A stretch of DNA of 64,000 nucleotides from Syngnathus acus (lineage: Eukaryota; Chordata; Actinopteri; Syngnathiformes; Syngnathidae): NCBI RefSeq assembly GCF_901709675.1, contig NC_051094.1, forward strand, positions 1,178,001 through 1,242,000, read 5' to 3'. The notes under the pieces are model-generated. The model saw nothing but the letters and a program-made list of their open reading frames with translations, was not told the DNA's origin and did not search any database. Below, piece by piece: positions 1 through 13,200 of the stretch. The translations under genes were made by a program, and so were the position numbers. Position 1 is the first letter of the stretch. Every line of letters begins with the position of its first letter.

Positions 1-91
1 ATTCAACGGCGCGCCTCGTTCGTCGGAGTGGATACGAAGGAGAATCGTCCTCGAGGACTCATTGTGTTTTTTTTTTTTTTTGTGGGCTCAG

Positions 92-395
92 GTTCTACGG
101 GAGGCTGCTGCAGAGCCTGATGGACTGTGACGAGGATACGGTAGAGCGCGTCAGAGCCAGCATGGTGTCTCGGTTGGGCCCGGAGATGACCATCCTCGTA
201 CAGCTATTGCAGAACAAGCCGTGCGCGTCCACGGCCGGCTCGGTCGCCGCCGCCGCCACTCCGACCGGAGCGGAGGCCCGCGGGAGCTGGCGCTGGTCTG
301 TGGGCCCTCATATGTACAAGATCCAGCCTAGTCTGCGAAACAGAGACCTTGCCAGTCATTTTGGCAAAAAGCGCTCAGCCAGTGACAGCTCCTAA
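92..395 (+). CDS. stc1: stanniocalcin-1, last coding exon (5' part outside window)
   Basis: This exon encodes the C-terminal part of stanniocalcin-1, a secreted homodimeric glycoprotein hormone that in fish is made by the corpuscles of Stannius and lowers calcium uptake. The exon opens after a T-run and a CAG acceptor at 89-91. It reads FYGRLLQSLMDCDEDTV, closely matching human STC1 NRLVRSLLECDEDTV, and continues with a helix ending in LLQNKPCA. That Cys corresponds to the cysteine that forms the inter-chain disulfide in STC1. A basic, low-complexity tail ends in GKKRSASDSS and TAA (393-395). The exon starts with one base completing an upstream codon. Upstream exons lie outside the window, so completeness cannot be judged. 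A paralogous fish stc is possible, but linkage to nkx2.7, nkx3.1 and slc25a37 favours stc1. Confidence 0.9.
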
Positions 396-3300
396 CTTCG
401 TTGCACTCCAAGTTGAAATGGCTCCTCTATTCCCTCGGGGTGAACTCATTCATTCCTCCGCTCGACTGGAAGTTATACAAATATGCACCTCCAGGGAATG
501 CTGGACCGCCACGAGAGTTGATTTGATTGTCGCTATATTGTGTATCCTACGTCTAAGGCTTGAGGGACACCCCACCCCCACATTCATCACTCCAGCAGCC
601 TTGCTCACTCTTCATCTCGCTCGGATGAGATGAATCCTTAAAAGGTCTTATGCCAAGCACAAAAGGGAAGAAAAAAAAACAAAACAGCCATAGTGGTTCA
701 TATCTCTAGAGTAGGGGTTCTCAAATTTCCCGGGGAGAAGAGATCATCCATATAATCCTCATGCCATTGAAGGCCCAAATGCTATAGGAATGTCAAATGT
801 TGCCTATGTTTGAGAACAAAAGTCAGAATGGTCCTTTTTTGAGAAGGTCGGATTTGGTCAGTGTAATCTTATGAGAATAATGTCAATTATTTCCAACTCA
901 TAAAACTATATTAACAAGCACATTTCAAAAATAATTTCTAAAATAGATTTTTTTTTTCCCAGATATGAGGCAATCTCTTTTAACAATGACTTTATCGTTT
1001 AAAAAAAAAATCATCATGTCATATTAGAATTAGGATTGGACCTTAACTAGGGAGGGGATGTGTCAGAAAAGTTCCACGACCCGTGTCCCGAATCTACTTC
1101 CCCCCCAATAGAAGTCCTCCGCTCACACTTTCCCATCCCTCTTTGCCTCGCCTTCATGCACACCTGGAAGGCCATCTTGACCCACATCACAATAGGAAAA
1201 GAGGGAAGTCGGATAATTGGGAACGTTGTTCCAGCACGGCAATGCTCTTCTTGGCCAGGAAGTGTCAGATGCTCACGGCTTTGTCAGCTGGTACGTTGAC
1301 GCAGCCAGGAGTTAGGGTGCTAATCCATCATCTGACGCACAATAAAGGGAAAACAAGGAGTTTGGGGGTATACATTGTGACACCAACCCTGGAGCTTTAA
1401 AAAAAAAAAAATCATAGCAGAATTGATTGCTCATTATTTTGCTGACCCCACTTTGAGAACCGCTGCTCTAGAATAGGCGTATGTATCACTGGAGCCCACC
1501 ACTTCAATGCTGCAAATTGAAAATAGGATTCTCCAGGGCCCAGTTGTCACGGGACCATTCAAATCTTTTCCCCGCCTCTTCTGGCTCCACTAAGCACAAG
1601 CTAAAGTCATCCATTGCTCGATTTATGGGTTCATCCGCAAGGGGGAGGGGCGTTATTTTAGGTGTACCTGATATTTTCGTGATGAGACCAGTCAAATTGT
1701 GAGCATGAGATGTGAAGATCACCTTCACACGTATTCTTGAACGACTCTTACATGTACTGTATCCTCGAGGTCATCTGCCACGGCCATAGCTAGCCTTCTC
1801 CGAAGAGCGCGTGGTCACCAGAAGCTTTGAGAGAGATGATCTGAAACTGACCAAAAATCAAAGCAAACAAAACAAAAACCCAACTTCAAAACTGCCCTGA
1901 ATGCTTTTCATGAAAAACCAAAATACGAGTGTACACATAAAGCACATTTGATGCTGATGTTTGTTTTCTGATGTAGCCATTAGTAGTGACGCGTGTTGTT
2001 CGCAATCATCATGAAGCTCGTTAGGCCAAATCTCTCCGTCAACTCATCACAATGCATACGACTGTTGAGCTCTCCGGCGTCAAAGGCACTACGTTTATGT
2101 TGCTGAACGACGCGCGCTCGCTCGCTCGCTTCCCCGGGGGTCGAGATTTAGAGTGACTATTTAAAAAAAAAAAAAACACCAAAAAAAAACCCCGCAACAA
2201 ATAAGCCTTCGTGGAATTATATTTATTTTCCTACTATATTATTTAATGTCTTATTTTAATGCACATATTGTGGGTTTAATTCGCTTAAAACAAGCAGTTC
2301 GGTTATGGCTCCGATTTGAACATCTCTACGCCACAAAAAAAAAAAAATATATATATATATGACTGAACGGGACCCGTGTTATGACTCTGTGCTGGCCATA
2401 GGGGAACAAAGTTGGTCATTCAAGTCAGGTGATCTACTCTACTCACATGGGACCACAACTACACAGTTGCATTGCGGCTGCTACAAAGCACTTTGGATGC
2501 GAAGCAAACATCAGCATGCAAAAGACGGACGCTCGAGTTAGCAGCTGATCTGTTGCTATTTTCTCTTCTGACAAATGTTGAAGCCTTCATATTCTATGAA
2601 GACAATCGGGCCCGAAAGGAAGTCCTATGCTGGTGTTTGTTTGGCCTGTTACCTTGTCGACGGGAGGAGGCGGTCGGTCTTGGAGCCTCGGGCTCACCCG
2701 TTTGCGCACATTGCCTCAAAGGAAGCGTTTGTCGGGACACCCTTTTTCATCTCGGGGGTTCAGTACCATTTCATGTGTAACGATTAGCTGGATGGGCCAA
2801 TTAGAAGACAAGTTGGATCTTGAATTCTGCCTTTACAAGGGAAATAATGCTTTCTGTTGATTGATACACTCGGGGCAATTTAGAGTCTTTAAACAATGGC
2901 CAGTCAGTCTGGTCAGCAAACAATTACAGGGAACATCCAGGCCAAGTACCAAAAATGTGTCTGTCCAAAGGGCACTTCAATGCGAGTCAAAATAAGTCTC
3001 ACCTAACATTATGTACTGTTAAATTGCTCTGAAAAAAAGTTAAATACAACTGAACTGTGTTTGGGCAGTGATTCTTTCAAGTACCACACTTTGAGAATCA
3101 CGAATCAAGAACTTTCACACATACAGACGATCAAAACAAGGCCGTTTTATCGATATAACGCGATTTCATACAGGAGATAACTCACAATTGAAAGTACAAC
3201 ATTTAAAAATAAGTCAAGATATAAAAGTAGCTTACTGAAATGACCAAAGTGGTGGTGAAAGATTGATTTTTGAAATGCCTTAACCGGAATTTAAAAGCAT

Positions 3301-4613
3301 TCACACACATTTGAAGCGCGAGTTGAGCCTAACGTGCGTTTTAATTGCGGAAGGAAGCTAGTGTACGGTACTCAGTATCACTTTTCCAAATGACACCCAC
3401 GTGTGACCTCTCTGAAATTGAAGCTAAAAGATGATCCAACTTCTAAAGGCAGAATTTTTCGATAACGCACGCAAAGGTGCAAAAGGAGCTGATCGCCATC
3501 CCGCGTGAAAAAGCGCCTTCACTGACAAGCACAAACACAACAAGCTCTTCTTTTTTTTTTCTTCCTTTGAAAAGGTGATAAGTTTCCGGCGGCAACTCCG
3601 AGACTCGAGAATTCCAAACTATGCAATGATCTCCGACACAAAAGCTGACGCAGAAAACGGACCTTTTGTTCCCGCGGTGAATAAAAGCGCTCGACGGTGA
3701 TTGTTGGGCTCAGTCAACTGGCCGTGTCCTTTGAGCATCCAAGAGCTGTCGTCACACTGTAGTCCAAACGGTCTCCTGCTACTTTATGTTCAATATGCAC
3801 TTTTTCTCCCCCTTTTCCATCTTGACCACTATAAAGGGCATTGAAACCTTCATGATAGGTGTGCACGATGCGAGTGTGCGAGTGTATGTTGTCCATCGCG
3901 GGTTAATCCCGAAACCCAAACAGCTGCTGCCCACTTATTGGCACGTATGTGTCTTGTCTGTCGTCATGGTGACTTCCTGTTGGACGATTACTTTCTCGGG
4001 CAAATTGACTGTTTTCCTCACCAAGTCCGACGTAACGGTAGTTTTTCAGAGAATGTAACTGTTTACTGAATGTCTGCTAGCGGGAGGCCACGTCCGTGAC
4101 GCGCGAAAAGCTACAAGAAACAAACACACACACATAAAAAGCGGTCACGGGCCTTCGGTTAGTTTGGGCGAGAGCGTCACGGCGGCGAGCTGCGTGAAAA
4201 CGGTTTCTCCTGACACGTCATGGTACTCTTTCCTCTCAAGACTTGAAATAGATTGATCGTGATTGATTGTCGTTGTGCTCGAGCAAAAGCGAGAAAAATA
4301 AAAAAGCTTCGGTGACTTGTAAAGTTGATTTTGTATTGGTATGTATATATCTATAAAATAAATATATAGATATATAGATATATATGTGACAGTTATTTTA
4401 CTATTCGAATAGCACACTCAAAGTTTGAAGTGAAGTTCCTGATACAGATGCTATGTAACGCATGATTGACCTTGTGTAAATGACTTGCACTTTAAAATAT
4501 ACCCACAAACATATACATATACCCATACTGTGGATATGTTTGGGTTTTTCCTCTGTACTGAAAAGTCATGAAAGATACAAATGCATCAATTATGTGTCTT
4601 TTGCTGAAATAAA
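396..4613 (+). other. probable long stc1 3' UTR plus downstream spacer
   Basis: No supported coding region was seen. The stretch holds a hAT-like element (712-1465), an (AT)n run near 2346-2360, a (TA/GATA)-rich patch near 4340-4385, and a possible AATAAA poly(A) signal at 4608-4613 followed by a T/G-rich tract. Mammalian STC1 has a multi-kilobase 3' UTR, so the transcript may run this far, but that is inference. An earlier AATAAA at 1341-1346 lies inside the transposon. Confidence 0.35.
712..1465. mobile_element. non-autonomous hAT-like DNA transposon
   Basis: The ends are imperfect terminal inverted repeats: TAGGGGTTCTCAAATT on the left and, read inward from the right, CAGCGGTTCTCAAAGT. 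These share the GGTTCTCAAA core typical of hAT/Charlie-type elements. The element is flanked by an 8-bp near-duplication, CTCTAGAG at 704-711 and CTCTAGAA at 1466-1473 (7 of 8 match), the target-site duplication length of hAT transposases. The interior (754 bp overall) has no transposase-like ORF, so it would be a non-autonomous copy. It lies 317 bp after the stc1 stop codon. Confidence 0.72.
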
Positions 4614-6923
4614 ATATTGACCGTATCTGGCATATCGGATGAGGTTGTTTTTTTTTTGCATCGACGACGAGTTACGCAATGTTAATCGGTACATCCAACA
4701 ACACCGTAATTCTGCTTAACATTTAACGTGAATTTACTATTTCAATTCAAGTTGAAGGTCTTCCCAGAACTTCAAGTTTATATACTATGTATCCCCAAAA
4801 ATTCCAAATGCTCATGATTTGAGTTGACTTTATCTTACAAGACAAGAGTGGGAAAGTTAAACACTAGATCACATTCAAACTAGACTACTTTCCAGGAACA
4901 TGAGCTCTCCAATAAAAAAAAAAAAATGTCAATGTCTAGCCACAACATACTCCATAAACAAAGATTTTTCCGAGAGGACTTTTAAGAGGGTCCTTTTCAT
5001 AGTAATGTCGAAGCATGGTTGAGGACACAAATGTACCAGGTGGGCAGTCTAATTTAGTTTGTCCTGCCTTGGAAGAAAACATGATCGCAGCGGTCGAGAG
5101 AGAAAACAACCAAACGAAAAAAAGCTCCTCAACTGTGCTTCCGTTTGCTCTTTGCAATGTCCTGTAAAAGCCACTCTTTGTCCTAATTGTGCAGGATGTG
5201 TCGCTTGATCACTACCGCTGGCCGTGCCAGCTTCAGAGTGAAGAATTTCATACACAGTGAAGAGGGAGAGAGAGAGGGAAAAAAAAAAAACGCACACACA
5301 ATGCACTTCATTATAACAGCGCGCTCCCCGGGCCGTGACCTCCAAAAATAAAGACAAATTAGGCGCCGTGTGAGAGCGTCAACAACAATTGGACTTTTAT
5401 GGGCGTCATAAAAGCAGAATTCAGTGCAAGGCTGCTGCGGGCGGGGCTGACGTGCGTGCGTTACATTGTGCAGGCGCACAACTTGCTTTCAATAAGTTCT
5501 GCCAAATCTATCGTATGCACTGAAACTAAAAGTGCATCCAGCGCTCTCCGCTTCTTTCTATTAAGCGCAAATTATCCGCGCATGACACGGCTGTGGTCTA
5601 CCACATCCTCTGAGCGCTCGGTATGTGTGACAAATCCAGCAGGACCCGTGAAGGCGGATCAAGGACGCCCAGCACCTCCTGAAGGAAATGAACTTTCTTC
5701 AACTTGAACGCAAGCGAGCTGAAAACTGCAAAGTGGCTGTTTGGTGGAAGGGCCCGAGGACAAGAGAGAGGCTGCGTGGACACTAATCTCAGTCAGAGGC
5801 AGATATAATTTCATGCCTATTTAGAGGAGAGTCCCGGGGGGCTTTCTCATCAGCCTGCTCCCCACCCAGCCAGCCAGCCAGCCAGCCAGCCAGCCCGCCT
5901 GCCTCATGGATAGGTGAAGCTGCAACTCAAGCACGCCAATTCTAGCATCTTCTCACGCTGGCTCATCAATGAAGCATGCTACACATGTAGGCCTGCCGAT
6001 CTGTAACGTCAAAACCATAAGGGAAACACTTGGCACGTGATTCTCTCAAGTAGAATTTCACATTGCATTGTGGCCAACAGTGGGTCGGTTATTCAATGAA
6101 TACTCTTTCGCCCACAGCTCTAATATATACGTAGATACTGTACATATATGGATACAGGTGTATATATATATATATATTTATACACAAGATGGCGCCAAAG
6201 CCCTAACCCTAAGTAAGTAGTACATTGGCAAGTACGAGAGGCTAGCAACATAATTCAGGAGTATGTCGTACATATACTACGAAAACGCTCTGACAACTGA
6301 AAAAGACATTTCCGTATCATGTGTGAGCGAGCGCATTTCCCCATCCGCTCGTAATCACTCGGGAGAATCTTTTAGAGGCTTCCACTAATGGAGCATTTTC
6401 TGACTTTGACTGGAAGTGGGTGAAAATGCAAAAATATGGCGAGATTGTCAGTGTGTGTGTGTGTCCACGGCTGCGCTGGTGTCACTTTTAATAGCAGCTG
6501 GCATGGCGCTTTAAATACACAGAAACACCTCGTTGCCTGGAAACAGATTTTTGACCCTGCGTGTTCACTTGGTTGCCCGTCGCTTGGAGCGCTGCCCGCT
6601 TGTATCGCCACCCTGGGAGTCACAAGCCGAGGAATACATGAATAATGATGACAGGAGAGGATCATTATGCAGATGCGATTCTTACCATCTGCTTGGCGCT
6701 CTTGAAAATGTGCTCATTTGATTTTGTTTGTCCCTCGATGACAAATAAAGCCTGCGACACAACGTTAGGTACACCCGCACCGTCTAATGATGTGTCAAAA
6801 ATGATGGCTCTACCAAGTTAAAAACGAACACCTCCGATATTCTTGCCATTCAAACGGGATCAACTCAATAATTGCATTTTGGTGCGACAGAACGCAACTT
6901 GGGTCTCACCCTGCTTTCTCACC

Positions 6924-6958
<35 letters not shown>

Positions 6959-7347
6959 ACATTCATGATGTCCCCTCTCTTTCCCATGGAACTTGTGGCA
7001 TATTCATCAGCACTGTGACAAATTAGATGTGCGGTGAAATGGAATAGCGGCAAAAGATTAGATCCACTCCAATCTCGCCAGCAATCACTATCCCCTTCAG
7101 TTCTGTGGGGAAATACCCAAGGACAGCCAAGATAATGAGATCATATTTGACTGCAGAAAGTCTTCGAATGGCAGCAGAAAGACACTGAGCTGTCTTTCGT
7201 ACTTTATATGCTTTATGTATTGTGCCAAAATATGTATGACACACTTTTTAGACAGTGGAAACAAAAAGTCTACACACCCCTGTTCAAATGCCAGGTTGGA
7301 AAGAAATATGTCGAAATCATTGTAAAACGTTATCACCATTAATGTGG

Positions 7348-7395
<48 letters not shown>

Positions 7396-8180
7396 GGGTT
7401 GGGAAAGTTAACATGAATTTTGCTAGATAACAATCTTGATCATTTGATCAGGTGTGTTGCAACTGGGAGAGGTTTCACTTGCTTTGCCGCTAAGGGAATA
7501 AATCTGGTATGACAGAGACACCTAGCGGAAAATGATAGGAAGACTTTTTAAGCAACCAGTTTTAGAAAAAGCATCTATCTTAATGAAACATATATGAAAG
7601 GATTTATCGAAATATTTATTGAGATAAATGCATTGAATGTGTTCATTTGTTTCATCCAAACTTTCTAAGGTATTCATCAAATCTTTTTTTTTTTTTTTTT
7701 TTTTTTTAAATCGGCGTATTTCTTTACATTTTGTGACGAACTATACAAATAATGCGCGGAGTAGCCCCTGAAGTAGTAGATGTTATCATTGCATTAGTCA
7801 ACTTAAAACAACAAAGATCCGCTGCTGCATCATCGTCAGTCACGCATTGCAGGCTGGCGCTGGTGCTGGTGCTGGTGCTGGCGCTGGCGCCGGCGCCGTC
7901 GCCTCTCCACTTCCACAACATGAGGTGTCGTCTTTCTGTTTGTTGTGGCCTCAGACAACACTAATAACGTGTCTGCACAACAATGTTGATGGCAAAGCTG
8001 GTCAACATCACCAGACGTCACTCAACTAACTAAACACACACACGCACAGCACCAAATAATTATCAGAATATTGCGACTAGATGAACAGGGGTACTTAATA
8101 ACATGTCCTTCTAGTGATTAGCAAGGAGTGTTAGATAAATGTTCATCAGACTCTCACTGCCTGTCAGACACCATTGAGCC
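4614..8180. other. intergenic spacer stc1-nkx2.7
   Basis: No gene was seen. Simple sequence includes (CAGC)n at about 5859-5896, (TA)n at 6160-6178, (GT)n at 6926-6954, (AT)n at 7350-7386, a T-run at 7686-7707 and a (GGTGCT)n-like GC-rich run at 7855-7898. A short block at about 7250-7340 (TCTACACACCCCTGTTCAAA and following bases) resembles a dispersed fish repeat and recurs in part near 36065. Regulatory elements for the Nkx genes may lie here, but none can be named from sequence alone. Confidence 0.5.
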
Positions 8181-8365
8181 CACTTATCTGTCAATTAGGG
8201 GCCCCCCACCCCACCCCCACCCACTTGAGTCCTTCCAGTGTGGTGCGTTCAGGTGTAAGGTGAGAAGCATTCGGCAGGAGATCAGAGCGTGTGGCCTATT
8301 TGTCGGTTTCTTTTGGGGGGGAAAAGAGATGACAGAGGACATCCCCCCCCCATGTGTTTAAAGCT
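8177..8365 (+). promoter_or_regulatory. nkx2.7: candidate nkx2.7 proximal promoter
   Basis: CTTATCT at 8183-8189 is a reverse GATA site. It runs directly into CTGTCAATTA, which contains a TGTCA (Meis/Tgif-like) word and a TAAT homeodomain core. About 165 bp further on, GTTTAAAG near 8356-8362 could serve as a TATA-like box, giving a 5' UTR of roughly 70 nt before the ATG at 8459. GATA and Nkx input on Nkx2 cardiac genes is established; use of these particular sites is inferred. Confidence 0.35.
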
Positions 8366-8458
8366 GCACGGGCTACCACGCCGCCACTCAGTGTCAGAGG
8401 TCAGGCCACATCGAGCACAAAGAAGCAAGAAGAATATTGCAAGACAAGAAAAAGAGGG

Positions 8459-9666
8459 ATGATGCATCCCAGCGCGTCAACACCGTTTTCAGTGGAGGAT
8501 ATTTTGAAGCTTCAAGAAAATGAACATGAGGATTCGCTGGCTGAGCGAGTTGCTGCGGTGCAGCATCACAACATGCACGGGAGGCAAAAGAAGACGTTGG
8601 CACACCACGCAGAGGTGGAGGACCAGATGAAGAAACTTGGTAAGATAACGACGACTTGCCCCTCTGTTGCCTTATCTTGAAAGGTGGAACACAACTGGGC
8701 AAACCTTAGAAAATATTCATATTAATTGTATACAATGATGGGAAGATGCCTGAATAGAATTCTTAGCAATACGCAATTGTTGATTTCTGTCGAACGTAAA
8801 TCAATTCAGATGATATCTCAATGCTAACAAAGGTTTCCTACATTAAATTGGATTTGAATGCAAAATGTGAATTTAATATTTCCGCAAATAAATATATGAA
8901 ATAAATGCAAATAAAATTTTAAAAGAGATTATTTATAATTCAATATAGTCCAAACTTTATTCATAACGCAAATACATTTTCAATGCAACCATAAAAACAA
9001 CAGACAATTTCTATTTTTAATAAGTCTCACTGTAAGGTACGATTAACAAATTACGGTCATGTAAAGTTTAAGTGCAATTTGCTTTTTAAAGATGCATTTT
9101 TCTAGAATGTCATTTGTTTAATGATGATTAGATTGAGCTTTCTGCTTTTAAACCAAAACAAACAACATACAATATGACGTGTTTTAACAGACACGTGTCT
9201 TGAGCACAAGGGAGGCCCCGAAGGTGGCGCGACCTCTCGCAGGAGGCCGCGCATACTCTTCTCCCGGGCTCAGGTGAGCGAGCTGGAGCGTCGCTTCCGC
9301 CAGCAGCGCTACCTGTCGGCGACAGAGAGGGAGCAGCTGGCCCTGGTCATCAAGCTAACGTCCACCCAGGTCAAGATCTGGTTCCAAAACCGCAGGTACA
9401 AGTGCAAGCGGCAAAGTCAGGACAGGAGTCTGGAGTCGGTACCCCGGAGGGTGCCCGTGCCGGTACTGGTCCGAGACGGGAGGCTGTGCGGGGCGGGCTC
9501 CCTCGTCCCGCCAGCTTGCCGTGCAACTTTCGGCTTATTGAACGGCACGGTTGGCTACGGCAACGGCGGCGCGTGCGCTTGGAGTTATCACGGTGTGTGC
9601 GCCGATGTCGACAATACAGACAATACGTACTTGGTGTGTGCGCTGGACGCTCTCAGAGGCTGCTGA
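8459..9666 (+). CDS. nkx2.7: NK2-class homeodomain transcription factor Nkx2.7 (NKX2-6-like)
   Basis: The CDS joins 8459..8639 and 9191..9666 (218 aa). The TN/eh1 repression motif [11 protein letters not shown] is at residues 8-18. The homeodomain spans about 77-136, with recognition helix [16 protein letters not shown] and Tyr at homeodomain position 54, the hallmark of NK2 proteins that bind a CAAGTG-type site. The NK2-specific domain follows ([17 protein letters not shown], about 144-160). Splice phases agree: exon 1 ends with G before GTAAGA, and exon 2 opens after TTTAACAG. The first of two adjacent ATGs is chosen; starting at the second removes one residue. Nkx2.7 is a tinman-family factor of fish heart and pharyngeal endoderm. 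Its position beside nkx3.1 and stc1 matches NKX2-6. A poly(A) signal AATAAA is at 9850-9855. Confidence 0.95.
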
Positions 9667-9849
9667 CAATGCAGTCAAAATCAAGACCTGATTTGTACAG
9701 AAAGGAAGATCATTTCAACTGATTTCTGTTTTGTTTTGATATGACGAGTGATTTGTTTAAATGTGGCAGACTGCTTTGAAGGACACCACTAGATAATCCA
9801 TTTTGTCTGCACGTACTTTTTTCATACCTTAGTGTCATATAAGGTCTGC

Positions 9850-9855
9850 AATAAA
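9850..9855 (+). terminator. nkx2.7: poly(A) signal of nkx2.7
   Basis: AATAAA lies 184 bp after the stop codon and is followed by TG/T-rich sequence (TTCATTTGTGTTGTT), the usual layout of a cleavage and polyadenylation site. Confidence 0.6.
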
Positions 9856-9894
9856 TTTGCTATGTCATTATTCATTTGTGTTGTTATTTTAAAT

Positions 9895-10124
9895 GAGTTA
9901 GTCAGTCAGTCAGGTCAGGAAATCAGTCAGTTAGTCAGTTAGTCACCCAGCCAGCCAGTTAGCGAGTCGGTTAGTCAGACAGTCAGGTCAGGCAATCATT
10001 CAGTTAGTTAGTCGGTTCGTCAGCCAGCCAGTTAATTAGTCGGTTAGTCAGTTAATTAGGTGGCAATCAGCCAGCTAGTTAGTTAGTTAGTTAGTTAGTT
10101 AGTTGGTTAGTTAGTTAGCTAACC

Positions 10125-10184
<60 letters not shown>

Positions 10185-10201
10185 GGGTCAGGCAATCAGT
10201 C

Positions 10202-10276
<75 letters not shown>

Positions 10277-10286
10277 CAGACAGACC
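9895..10286. repeat. (TTAG)n / (TCAG)n tetranucleotide array
   Basis: About 390 bp of TTAG units is interspersed with TCAG, CCAG and GGTCAGGCAATCAG variants. Long perfect TTAG runs occupy the second half (about 10118-10280). It lies just after the nkx2.7 poly(A) site and is likely length-polymorphic. Confidence 0.95.
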
Positions 10287-13200
10287 CAGAGAAACGGGTA
10301 ATTATTTAGTAAGGGAAATTGTTGCTCTGTTATTTCGTACGCTAGTCAAACAAAAGTAACATTTTCTAATAGTTCCTGGAAGAAAGTCAAAGGAGGAAGT
10401 GACACCCGACCTGAGGCGAGCTGCTCTATCAAAGGGAGCTCATCATTGTGCCATTGACTAATCCAGCTGATAAGAGCTCAGCGTCCGTCCCGTCCTCCAG
10501 CTTTGCTTGGTAAACAAACCCGCAGACTGAGAGGCTCTTCAACTGGGAGAGCCGTTCCATTCAACTGTCACTCACTGCAGAAAGTCATCATTTCTCTTCC
10601 CTTCACACATTTTCTTTGCCACGATATAGAACATGTGCGAGTCCGGCGAGAAACTGGAAGATCACCACAGAAGTGGCATACGTAGAAACAAAAAGAAAAA
10701 AGAAAGGACTTGTTTAAACAAGGTCTACATGATGAGTTAAGCTGAGCTGTTAGTGGGGAAAAACCCCTGAAGGTGGAGAGGAGGTGAAGCTCTGTGATAA
10801 GGATGAACATGTAGACAGAGTGGAGTCCAGAGACACTTGAAGAGATCAGATAGGCCTATTAGCCAGCTCCCACTTCTCCCTTCTTCCTCTGTGCGTGTGT
10901 GTCACAGGAGAGACAAGAGATACTTGATTACAACGCAGTGATTCACATTTCATGAGGGTCATCTGCTAGCCAGGATGACGTGAGTGCGCTCAACACATAA
11001 AGAAGGAAGGAAGGAAGGAAGGGGGGGCACGCGAGAGGTAAAAGCAGCTCACGTCATCTGCGCACAGGCACGCTTTTTTCATCATCTCCGCTATGCTGAC
11101 AAGACTTTTACAAAATGGGATTTCTTCCGTCGTCTCAACCGGCATGACTCATCATCTTAATCTTTACAAGATGAATCTTTGTTTATGAATAGCGGGGCAC
11201 TACGTACATGCTGCTGTTTGCCTTTTGGTGCCTTATCTGACTCGAGACTGCTCTCTAGTGGAAGACCTTCACATTACACTAAAAAAACAGTCTGATGCTT
11301 TATGCAATGTATAGCTTCCTTCCTTCCTTCCTTCCTTCCTTCCTTCCTTCCTTCCTTCCTTCCTTCCTTCCTTCCTTCCTTCCTTCCTTCCTTCCTTCCT
11401 CTCTCTTGTGTTTCTTTCTTACTTTCGTAGTTAAGTGAAAACAGTTGGCTCGCATCACCTGCGCCACAACTTAGAGCCACTGCAAACTAGTCTAAGGTCT
11501 AGTCTAGAATCCAGTTATTGTCAAGTGTGCTGCGGACGTGAAAAGTAACACTCTCAGTCCGTAGGAACGCCCAGCATGGCGCAGCGTGGTCTACAAAATT
11601 CCCAAACATGGCCACGGTACGAAAATAAGAATGTGCTCGTTTATACGTGAACTGGCATGTGAAATTAAATGAACTGAAGTCGGTGACGTGATTGAAGAGG
11701 CAAAAAGCCGGCCCGTGTCGCAGAGCAGGCTGACACATGTAATGTTACGCCACGGCCTCGGACAAAGACGGCAGGAAAACAACAGAAGATTAATGACGAA
11801 ACAAGTCGGGATGACTCAAAGAAAACATTTTGCGGAAGATAAACAGCTTCCCGGTGAGAAAGGTCACTCGTTGAGCTATGTCGCTCCACGTGTCCGGGGC
11901 AGTTACAAATCTTTACAATGCTTAAAAACGAGACTAAACTATTCTCAAAGGGTGGGACAGGCTCCTACTGGTGAAAAAAAAAACCCACTGTTTAAGTGCA
12001 ATTCTGTTGTATTTCAATTTTAAATTCAATACATTTGAATTTCATCTTGAAATCTTTTTAACTTTGTATGTGCAATACATTTGAATCAACACTTTCCCAG
12101 ACAGAACTAAAGAAAGTCAAGGTGAAAGCTATCACGTAAGCCATCTTAATACTATGTTGACCAGACAACAGCTAAAGCCTGCGAAGAACCTCTTTACTGG
12201 TTCTAATCGGATGCGTTTAGAATCATTCACATCTTGCTGTGCCGTTCCTGAACAGGGAACAGGATGTAAAAGTGTGATTAGGATGTGTACACAACAAATA
12301 ATGGGTGAAATATTGCCTAATCCATATAAAAACACAAGCGCTAATACGGTTATTACTGACCCTGTAGAGGAAGAAATAAAAAACAGGTACTGTACATATA
12401 CTACACACACAGCAACTTTTCTCTTCTTAACTCATTTTTATATAGATATAGATATATTTTGTATATGTGGTGTATTTGAAACGACCATAAATATATGGTA
12501 AGCATATCGCCACTGAAAATTGCAAGTCCCCTACAATAAACAAATTGTCTGTTGTAGTACCAAGACTGACCTGTGAGAGGCAGCATGGTACAAAAGCACA
12601 CCCAGACCAAACAAAGAAGAAGAAAGTGTAGTAGCAGAGTAATCAAAGTAGCAGCAGTGGTAAAAGTAGAAGGAATACAAGAAGCTCATTCTTATTTATG
12701 TCCAGCAATAGTACAAACCATTTCTGAGCAAATCAAAGACGAAAAATGACCGACACATCCCACACCAAAATAATCATTGGTACAGTCAAATCTCCCTCTC
12801 TTCATTTGGTCCTGTTGATCACCCCAAAATGTCCCTGAAGCAAATGAAGCATGAAGTCCCAGAGGAGCACGGACACGGCTAGTAAATGTATCATTCTCGG
12901 GCCACAACAACAAGCCAACAATGAAGGCGTCCGTTCAGGAGCCGGTCAAAAGGTGCTGAAGTCATTAGTGCAGTCCAGTGGCTAGGCTACGACCACCCAC
13001 TCTGACCCCAGGACGGGTCAGCCTACCTCCCGGAGGTCGCTTAGGGTAGCGTGGAGAAAAAGCTCAATGAATCAATGAGCTGGCCTTTTATACTGTTGAA
13101 TTGTACTTGTACTAGAATTTGTGTTATTTTAAGAAGTCAAATCGTGCCACAGAAAATGCAAATTAAAAAAGTAAAATGAACACCTAGAAATATTTATTCT

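Noticed and set aside
6200-6214. CCCTAACCCTAAG as an interstitial telomere repeat
   Set aside because: Only two units; expected by chance at this length.
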